The notes under the pieces: model-generated
The model's input: only the letters and a program-made list of their open reading frames with translations
Told to the model about the DNA's origin: nothing
Databases searched by the model: none
From: an uncultured bacterium
GTDB taxonomy: Bacteria; DUMJ01
Direction of reading: 5' to 3'
Assembly (NCBI GenBank): GCA_937958695.1
Contig: CALGNK010000043.1
Location: 1 to 38,299 of the forward strand
Length of the DNA stretch: 38,299 nt
Shown here: positions 33,336 to 38,299 of the stretch, in pieces
Numbering within the stretch: position 1 is the first letter of the stretch
Layout of the letters: every line of letters begins with the position of its first letter
Program-made: the position numbers and the translations under genes

Positions 33336-33692
33336 TTGATTGATATGAGTAGTTTAATGGATAAGCTTGACTTACTTAAGTCTTTGGGTGATAGTGCTAC
33401 CCTTTCTGATGTTGTTAAAGCACTAGAGGCAATAGCTGAGGAGATTAATTCTATAAAGCTTACACTTAACAACCTTAAGGAAAGGATTGATGCGATAGAT
33501 TCAGATCTATCAAGCCTTGAAAATGCGGTTTATGGTGAGATAGAGATAGAGTGCCCAAGTTGTAATGTAACATTTACTATCCCTATAGAAGAAGTTCCAG
33601 AGAGTGGAATTTTAGATGTGGAATGTCCCAATTGTCATAGTATTTTTACTATAAACCTTGAAAATTGGGGGCCAGAAGAAACAGATGATTGA
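33336..33692 (+). CDS. Coiled-coil zinc-ribbon protein (CD1247-like)
   Basis: A 118-aa small protein of unknown function. Seen: a helical N-terminal part with heptad-like hydrophobics (about 15-65, including [18 protein letters not shown]), then a zinc ribbon made of CPSC and CPNC knuckles about 25 residues apart, and a short acidic tail. Small proteins of this plan lie between efp and accB in many Clostridia, and this gene sits in that very position. The start is TTG at 33336 or ATG at 33345; AGGAGG is 4 and 13 nt upstream respectively, so neither spacing is ideal. It overlaps accB if the longer accB start is used. Confidence 0.75.
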   Translation: MIDMSSLMDKLDLLKSLGDSATLSDVVKALEAIAEEINSIKLTLNNLKERIDAIDSDLSSLENAVYGEIEIECPSCNVTFTIPIEEVPESGILDVECPNCHSIFTINLENWGPEETDD

Positions 33693-34146
33693 TGTAGATC
33701 TGATAAAGAAACTGGTAGATATAGTAAGTCGCTCTAACATAGACGAGCTAAGGGTAGGAGATAAAGATATAAAGATTACTATAAAAAAATCTACTAAGCC
33801 TTACAAGTTTCAAGAGATTCCTCAGGAGATCGAAGAAGTTCAGGAGTTATCTTCTGAAAATAAAGAAGATAAAGAAGACTTATTTGTAATCTCCCCTATA
33901 GTAGGGACATTTTACAGGGCTCCAAAACCTAATGCCCCTCCTTTTGTAGAGGTTGGCGATGAAGTAAAGGTTGGACAAACGTTATGTATTATTGAGGCGA
34001 TGAAACTTATGAACGAAATAAAATCTGATTATAACGGGATAGTAAAGCAGATTTTAGTAGAGAACGGAGAACCAGTAGAGTATGGACAGCCTCTTTTTGT
34101 CATTGAGCCTGTGGGTGAGAATAGCGGATGTTCCGTAAAATTTTGA
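33685..34146 (+). CDS. accB: Acetyl-CoA carboxylase biotin carboxyl carrier protein
   Basis: Carries the biotin that is carboxylated by AccC in the first step of fatty-acid synthesis. Seen: an N-terminal helical part (1-35), a Lys/Glu-rich linker (about 36-64), and a C-terminal biotinyl domain with [14 protein letters not shown] (67-80), [18 protein letters not shown], where K107 is biotinylated, and [20 protein letters not shown]. Length is 153 aa from ATG at 33685; a TTG at 33658 would add nine residues and overlap the zinc-ribbon gene further. Its 3' end overlaps accC by 19 nt, keeping the subunits coupled. The carboxyltransferase genes accA/accD are not in the window. Confidence 0.95.
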   Translation: MIDVDLIKKLVDIVSRSNIDELRVGDKDIKITIKKSTKPYKFQEIPQEIEEVQELSSENKEDKEDLFVISPIVGTFYRAPKPNAPPFVEVGDEVKVGQTLCIIEAMKLMNEIKSDYNGIVKQILVENGEPVEYGQPLFVIEPVGENSGCSVKF

Positions 34147-35486
34147 TAGCGAATAGAGGAGAAATAGCTTTAAGGATACTAAGGACTTGTAGGAGTCTTG
34201 GTATAAAGACGGTTTTAGTTTTCTCAGAAGCTGATAGATATTCTTTAGGGGTTAAATATGCTGATGAAGCTTTCTGTATAGGACCTCCGCAGGCAAGTAA
34301 GAGTTATCTAAATATACCGAATATAATAGCTGCTGCTGAGATATCTGGAGCAGATGCAATTCATCCAGGCTATGGTTTTCTAGCAGAAAATGCAGATTTT
34401 GCTGAAGTATGTGAAAGTTGTGGTATCAAATTTATAGGTCCCTCTTCTAAGGTCATATCTCTTATGGGGGATAAGATTGCTGCCAGAAAAGTAATGTATG
34501 AGGTAGGGGTTCCAGTTATACCTGGTACTTTTGAACCTGTAGAGGATGAAAAAAAGGCTATCTCTATAGCTAAAGATTTTGGTTTTCCTCTCATTATAAA
34601 GGCTGCCGGTGGTGGGGGAGGAAGAGGGATGAGGATAGTAAGGGATATGGATGATTTAAAGGGAGCGCTAATGGTTGCTAGAAGTGAAGCTGAGGCTGCA
34701 TTTAACAATGGAGCGATCTATATAGAAAAATATATAGAGGGCGCTAGACATATCGAGGTTCAGATACTTGGTGATGGAAATGGTAATGTTGTCCATTTTT
34801 ATGAAAGAGATTGCTCTATACAACGGAGACACCAGAAGCTTATTGAGGAAAGTCCGGCAGTCGGCATTCCTAGGGATGTAAAAGAGAAGCTTTTAGAATC
34901 TGCAGTAAGAGGCGCTAGAGCTATAAATTATGAAGGAGTTGGAACTTTAGAGTTTCTCTTGGACAAGGATAACAACTTCTATTTTATGGAGATGAATACG
35001 AGAATTCAGGTTGAACATCCGGTGACAGAGGTAGTAACTGGTCATGACCTTGTTAAGTATCAGATCCTCGTAGCAAGTGGTGAAGGAATGCCTGTGAGGC
35101 AGGAAGATATAGTTCAGAGAGGGCATGCTATTGAGTGTCGTATAAACGCAGAAGATCCTTTTAATAATTTCTTACCGAGTACTGGTACTTTGAAAATCTT
35201 TTCTCTCCCTGGAGGCCCAGGGATAAGATTAGATACCGCTATCTATAATAATATTGAGATTTTACCATACTATGATTCTCTTATTGCGAAGCTTATCTCT
35301 TGGGGGTTAGATAGAAAAGAGGCTATATCTCGTATGAAAAATGCTCTAGAAGAATTTTTGATAGAGGGGATTAAAACGACTATCCCTCTATATCTTAAAA
35401 TAATGGAAGATGAAAATTATGTAAGTGGTAATATATCTATTAATTTTCTTGACGAAAGGGGATTTTTAAATGGAGAGAGGAGTTAA
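34128..35486 (+). CDS. accC: Acetyl-CoA carboxylase biotin carboxylase
   Basis: ATP-grasp enzyme that carboxylates the biotin on AccB. Seen: [17 protein letters not shown] (4-20), [22 protein letters not shown] with the ATP-binding glycine loop, [16 protein letters not shown], and [16 protein letters not shown], the full signature set, at the usual length of 452 aa. All regions are intact. The ATG at 34128 lies inside the end of accB, with GTGGGTGAG upstream. It overlaps the Asp23 gene by 17 nt. Pyruvate carboxylase subunit A is similar in sequence, but the adjacent accB makes acetyl-CoA carboxylase the better call. Confidence 0.96.
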   Translation: MFRKILIANRGEIALRILRTCRSLGIKTVLVFSEADRYSLGVKYADEAFCIGPPQASKSYLNIPNIIAAAEISGADAIHPGYGFLAENADFAEVCESCGIKFIGPSSKVISLMGDKIAARKVMYEVGVPVIPGTFEPVEDEKKAISIAKDFGFPLIIKAAGGGGGRGMRIVRDMDDLKGALMVARSEAEAAFNNGAIYIEKYIEGARHIEVQILGDGNGNVVHFYERDCSIQRRHQKLIEESPAVGIPRDVKEKLLESAVRGARAINYEGVGTLEFLLDKDNNFYFMEMNTRIQVEHPVTEVVTGHDLVKYQILVASGEGMPVRQEDIVQRGHAIECRINAEDPFNNFLPSTGTLKIFSLPGGPGIRLDTAIYNNIEILPYYDSLIAKLISWGLDRKEAISRMKNALEEFLIEGIKTTIPLYLKIMEDENYVSGNISINFLDERGFLNGERS

Positions 35487-35817
35487 TGTGGAGATATCTC
35501 CTAATGTCATAATGTCCATTGCTAGTAGGTCTGCTTTGGAGGTTAAGGGTGTATATAGTTTAGAAGTTCCTGCTAATGTTTCCTTTTGGAGAAAAGCTCA
35601 GCAACACGGAGTAAAGGTAAATATAGTAGATAACAACAAAGTTAGATTAGAGGTTTATGTGATAGCAGAGGAAGGATATTATCTTCCAGAGGTAGGACTT
35701 AATCTACAAGAACATATAAAAGAGGAGATAGAAAGAGTTACAGGAATGACTGTAGATAGAATAGATATCTATATACAGGGGATACACTTTTCTAAATCAG
35801 AAGAAACAGAGAGGTAA
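35470..35817 (+). CDS. Asp23/Gls24-family protein
   Basis: A 115-aa Asp23/Gls24-family protein; the family is linked to envelope stress in Gram-positive bacteria and to a small gene between accC and nusB in Clostridia. Seen: ISPNVIMSIASRSALEVKGV (9-28), a central VRLEVYVIAEEGYYLPEVG, and EEIERVTGMTVDRIDIYIQGI near the end, the characteristic pattern. No TM helix. Start is ATG 35470 (AAAGGGG upstream) or GTG 35488 (GAGAGGAG 5 nt upstream), which would give 109 aa. Position beside acc genes matches Clostridia-like gene order; the molecular role is unknown. Confidence 0.9.
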   Translation: MERGVNVEISPNVIMSIASRSALEVKGVYSLEVPANVSFWRKAQQHGVKVNIVDNNKVRLEVYVIAEEGYYLPEVGLNLQEHIKEEIERVTGMTVDRIDIYIQGIHFSKSEETER

Positions 35818-35823
35818 TGTATT

Positions 35824-36288
35824 ATGGAATATAAGTTTAGAAAAGCTAGGATGTATGATGTTCCTGAAATTCAGCAGTTAATAAATGTTTATGCCAAAGA
35901 AGGTAAGATGTTACCTAGGTCTCTTAATGAACTCTATGAGAATATTAGGGATTATTGGGTTGTTACGCTAGATGATGCCGAGGTAGTTGGATGTTGTGCA
36001 TTACATCCTGTATGGGAGGATATTGGAGAGGTAAGGTCTTTGGCTATAAAAGAAGAACATACTGGAAAGGGTTTAGGTAAAAAGCTGGTAGAGATCTGTC
36101 TAAAGGAGGCAAGTGAGCTTTCACTAAAAAGGGTCTTTGCCCTTACTTATATACCAGAATTTTTTGCTAAATTGGGATTTATTCAGGTTCCTAAAGATGA
36201 GCTTCCTCATAAGGTTTGGAATGACTGTATAAGATGTATATATTTCCCAAACTGTAATGAAGTAGCTGTTGTACACGAGGTAAAATAA
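35824..36288 (+). CDS. GNAT acetyltransferase, ArgA-like
   Basis: A 154-aa acetyl-CoA-dependent N-acetyltransferase. Seen: RKARMYDVPEIQQLI (6-20), MLPRSLNELYENIRDYWV (29-46), CCALHPVWEDIGEVRSLAI (57-75), the acetyl-CoA loop TGKGLGKKLV (80-89), and ALTYIPEFFAKLGF (106-119) with PHKVWNDCIRCIYFPNC (128-144). These last segments match the short N-acetylglutamate synthase-like (ArgA) group, so the probable role is the first step of arginine synthesis. No amino-acid-kinase domain is attached, unlike in the E. coli enzyme. It is 6 nt after the Asp23 gene and 12 nt before mtnP. No other arginine gene is near. Confidence 0.83.
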   Translation: MEYKFRKARMYDVPEIQQLINVYAKEGKMLPRSLNELYENIRDYWVVTLDDAEVVGCCALHPVWEDIGEVRSLAIKEEHTGKGLGKKLVEICLKEASELSLKRVFALTYIPEFFAKLGFIQVPKDELPHKVWNDCIRCIYFPNCNEVAVVHEVK

Positions 36289-36300
36289 GGAGGGATTTCT

Positions 36301-37101
36301 ATGGAGCTTCCTCAAGTAGATATAGGTATATTTGGTGGATCTGGATTTTATTCCTTTTTAGAAAATCTCAAGCCTTACAAGATAGAAACCCCGTATGGTC
36401 CTCCGAGTTCGCAGGTGATGATTGGAGAACTCTATGGCAAAAGGATAGCTTTTATACCGAGACATGGAGAGCAGCATCAGTATCCTCCACATATGGTAAA
36501 TTATAGAGCTAATCTTTATGCTTTCAAATTACTAGGTGTAAAGAGAGTTATTGGCCCTTGTGCAGCCGGAAGTTTAAAGCCAGAGATAAAGCCAGGCGAT
36601 TTTGTGATCTGTGACCAGTATGTTAACCTTACAAGCGGAAGAAAAGATACCTTTTATGATGGTCCTATTACTACCCATATAAGTTCTGCAGACCCTTATT
36701 GTCCACAGTTAAGAGAGATAGCTATAGAATGTTGTAGAAAGCTAGATCTCCCTTTTCATCCTAAGGGAACTGTTGTTGTAATTCAAGGCCCAAGGTTTAG
36801 TACTAAGGCAGAGAGTAAATGGTTTAGAAGTTTAGGTTGGGAAGTAATTAATATGACCCAATATCCAGAAGTTACGCTGGCTAGAGAGCTGGAGATGTGT
36901 TATGTTAATATCTCTTTAATTACCGATTATGACACTGGACTAGAAGGAGACCCAAATATAAAGCCAGTTACGCATGAAGAGGTTATGAAAATATTTCAGG
37001 AGAATATTGATAAGCTTAAATCTCTTATTATAGAGATGATTAAGTCTATTCCAGAAGAGAGAACTTGTCCTTGTCCTAATATTTTGAAAGGAGCAAGATG
37101 A
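36301..37101 (+). CDS. mtnP: S-methyl-5'-thioadenosine phosphorylase
   Basis: Cleaves methylthioadenosine with phosphate to adenine and methylthioribose-1-phosphate in methionine salvage. Seen: IGIFGGSGFYSF (8-19) with the phosphate loop, IPRHGEQHQYPPHMVNYRAN (52-71), GPCAAGSL (85-92), VINMTQYPEV and ITDYDTGL, typical of the MTAP group rather than purine nucleoside phosphorylase (NMT in place of NMS). Length 266 aa is normal. A C-terminal C256-P-C258 motif resembles the CxC disulphide motif of a hyperthermophile MTAP. The ATG at 36301 has AAGGAGG upstream. It overlaps mtnA by 4 nt, so the two consecutive steps are coupled. Confidence 0.95.
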   Translation: MELPQVDIGIFGGSGFYSFLENLKPYKIETPYGPPSSQVMIGELYGKRIAFIPRHGEQHQYPPHMVNYRANLYAFKLLGVKRVIGPCAAGSLKPEIKPGDFVICDQYVNLTSGRKDTFYDGPITTHISSADPYCPQLREIAIECCRKLDLPFHPKGTVVVIQGPRFSTKAESKWFRSLGWEVINMTQYPEVTLARELEMCYVNISLITDYDTGLEGDPNIKPVTHEEVMKIFQENIDKLKSLIIEMIKSIPEERTCPCPNILKGAR

Positions 37102-38072
37102 AACCTGTCTGGTGGGAAGATAACTATCTGTGCTTTATAGACCAGAGAAGGCTTCCTCTGAATTTAGTTATAGAAAAGACGAGAGATTATAGAGTCGTAG
37201 CTGAAGCTATTAAAGAACTTGCTATAAGGGGAGCTCCTGCCATAGGGATAGCTAGCGCTTATGCGCTAACTTTAGCTCTCCTTCAAAATGAAGACTTAGA
37301 TGAAGCAGTAAAAATATTGAGAAGTACTAGACCTACTGCAGTTAATCTCTTTTGGGCTATAGATAGGATGATGAGTCTTCCAGTGAAAGATTTTGAGGCC
37401 TTTCTAGAAGAGGCTAGAAACATAGAAAGAGAAGACGAAGAGATGAACCTTGATATAGCTATTCTAGGGGCTAGCCTCATACCATATAACAGTGTTATTC
37501 TTACCCATTGTAATGCTGGTGGATTGGCTACTAGTGGGTATGGAACAGCTGTTGGGGTAATAAGAAAGGCATGGGAAGAGGGCAAGGTTATAGAGGTGTT
37601 AGTAGATGAAACTCGTCCACTTTTACAAGGGGCAAGGTTAACGGCATGGGAACTTCAAGAAGCTGTTATCCCATACAGAATAATAACAGATAACTCTGCA
37701 GGTTTTATGATGGAATTAGGTAGGGTTTCGGCGGTAGTTGTTGGGGCTGATAGGATAGCTAGTAATGGGGATGTAGCCAATAAAATAGGAACATGTAGTT
37801 TGGCTATGTTGTCTAATAGGTTTGACATACCGTTTATAGTTGCTGCCCCAACTAGCAGTTTTGATTGGAGTATCAAGTCTGGTAAAGATATACCTATAGA
37901 GGAAAGGAAAGAAGAGGAAGTCTTAAGTTTTGGAGGAGCAAGAATAGCACCATTAGGAGCTAAGGCTGTAAATTTTGCCTTTGATGTAACCCCTGCGGAA
38001 TTTATAACCGCTATTGTCTGTGAGGTTGGTATACTTAAGCCTCCATTTTTTACAGAACTTTCTATTCTTTGA
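37098..38072 (+). CDS. mtnA: S-methyl-5-thioribose-1-phosphate isomerase
   Basis: Converts methylthioribose-1-phosphate to methylthioribulose-1-phosphate, using the product of mtnP. Seen: LAIRGAPAIGIASAYAL (41-57), LTHCNAGGLATSGYGTA (135-151) with C138, and VVGADRIASNGDVANKIGT (214-232) with D218. The Cys and Asp correspond to the catalytic pair C160/D240 of the B. subtilis enzyme, at a constant offset of 22. At 324 aa it is slightly shorter than usual (340-350). The related eIF2B subunits lack this pair, so the call is firm. No mtnB, C or D genes follow. The ATG overlaps the mtnP stop; AAAGGAG lies 6 nt upstream. A terminator follows. Confidence 0.96.
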   Translation: MKPVWWEDNYLCFIDQRRLPLNLVIEKTRDYRVVAEAIKELAIRGAPAIGIASAYALTLALLQNEDLDEAVKILRSTRPTAVNLFWAIDRMMSLPVKDFEAFLEEARNIEREDEEMNLDIAILGASLIPYNSVILTHCNAGGLATSGYGTAVGVIRKAWEEGKVIEVLVDETRPLLQGARLTAWELQEAVIPYRIITDNSAGFMMELGRVSAVVVGADRIASNGDVANKIGTCSLAMLSNRFDIPFIVAAPTSSFDWSIKSGKDIPIEERKEEEVLSFGGARIAPLGAKAVNFAFDVTPAEFITAIVCEVGILKPPFFTELSIL

Positions 38073-38110
38073 GTTTATTGACCACCGAATAATAAATAAT
38101 CCCATCTAAT

Positions 38111-38150
38111 AATAAAAAAGACCCCTATTATGGGGTCTTCTAATTTTTAG
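38111..38150. terminator. Bidirectional intrinsic terminator
   Basis: AAGACCCC (38118-38125) and GGGGTCTT (38132-38139) form an 8-bp stem with a TATTAT loop. Read on the - strand it is followed by TTTTTATTATT, a strong signal for the truncated ATPase gene whose stop is at 38187. Read on the + strand the tail is CTAATTTTTA, weaker but adequate to end the mtnA transcript. Confidence 0.85.
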
Positions 38151-38184
38151 GCTTTATATTACAAGTTGTATGTTCTATTCTTTT

Positions 38185-38299
38185 TTACTCAATCCCTACT
38201 AGACTGAGTTTTTCCGCAAAGTGACAGGCAACAAAGTGGTCATTACCCAGATTTCTTAATTGTGGATGCTCCTCTTTGCATATGTCTTGTACATATGGA
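38185..38299 (-). CDS. Opp/Dpp-type ABC ATPase, C-terminal fragment (runs off the window)
   Basis: The last 37 codons and TAA stop of a - strand gene; the rest lies beyond the right edge. Seen: the translated tail has Cys followed by Lys-Glu-Glu-His-Pro-x-Leu, then NDHFVACHFAEK. The Cys-x-Glu-x-x-Pro-x-Leu and HxVACH pattern is the well-known C-terminal domain of oligopeptide/dipeptide importer ATPases (OppD/F, DppD/F), which carries a [4Fe-4S] cluster or metal in some members. It converges on mtnA and is served by the terminator at 38111. It is a candidate ATPase for the importer at 13689-17816, which has none of its own. Strand and family are firm; which subunit it is cannot be seen. Confidence 0.85.
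   Translation of the reverse strand, partial: PYVQDICKEEHPQLRNLGNDHFVACHFAEKLSLVGIE

Noticed and set aside
1-38299. CRISPR arrays, insertion sequences, tRNA genes or prophage
   Set aside because: No repeated spacer-type units, transposase motifs, tRNA-like clover sequences or phage genes were found on either strand.

Overview
The window is one almost unbroken run of genes on the + strand (1 to about 38,070), ending in a convergent - strand gene cut by the right edge. The DNA is AT-rich, arginine is mostly AGA/AGG, ATA is a common isoleucine codon, and ribosome-binding sites are strong GGAGG types. I see no tRNA, rRNA, CRISPR array, transposase or phage gene. The order aroQ-pepQ-efp-zinc ribbon-accB-accC-Asp23 is one I know from Clostridia and related lineages. 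With the codon usage it suggests a low-GC, probably thermophilic, anaerobic saccharolytic bacterium. The phylum cannot be fixed from the sequence alone.

Region A (1-8,322) is a tight operon that looks devoted to L-fucose-containing glycans. It holds a GH29 alpha-L-fucosidase, an SDR dehydrogenase, two UroD/MtaA-like putative methyltransferases, a Phd/PIN toxin-antitoxin pair between those two, a GH151/GHL6-type putative alpha-L-fucosidase and an L-fucose isomerase-family protein. It ends at a strong intrinsic terminator.

Region B (8,355-19,172) starts with a regulatory stretch carrying 11-bp-phased TTAACA repeats, then a LacI-family regulator. Next come a DUF6259-type putative glycosidase, a cupin sugar-isomerase-like protein, a second SDR, an Opp/Dpp-type solute-binding protein, a 19-bp hairpin, two permeases and a GH63-like (alpha/alpha)6 glycosidase. 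None of the four glycosidases has a signal peptide, so they probably act on imported oligosaccharides. A second, RHH/PIN, toxin-antitoxin pair follows (19,183-19,853).

Region C (19,854-27,738) opens with an intergenic stretch containing a cluster of DnaA-box-like 9-mers. It continues with gcvH-gcvPA-gcvPB, a class A penicillin-binding protein, an RNase HII/HIII-type nuclease whose promoter predicts a leaderless mRNA, a zinc alcohol dehydrogenase and a fuculose-phosphate-aldolase-like protein. The last could close the fucose pathway begun in region A; no fuculokinase is in the window.

Region D (27,739-38,072) begins at a good promoter and runs about 10.3 kb without an obvious internal terminator. 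It holds an ABC-2 exporter with an unrecognised membrane-anchored extracytoplasmic protein, then rpsI (without rplM), aroQ, pepQ, efp, a zinc-ribbon protein, accB, accC, Asp23, an ArgA-like acetyltransferase, mtnP and mtnA. A bidirectional terminator separates it from the 3' end of an Opp/Dpp ATPase gene on the - strand, which could supply the ATPase that the transporter in region B lacks.
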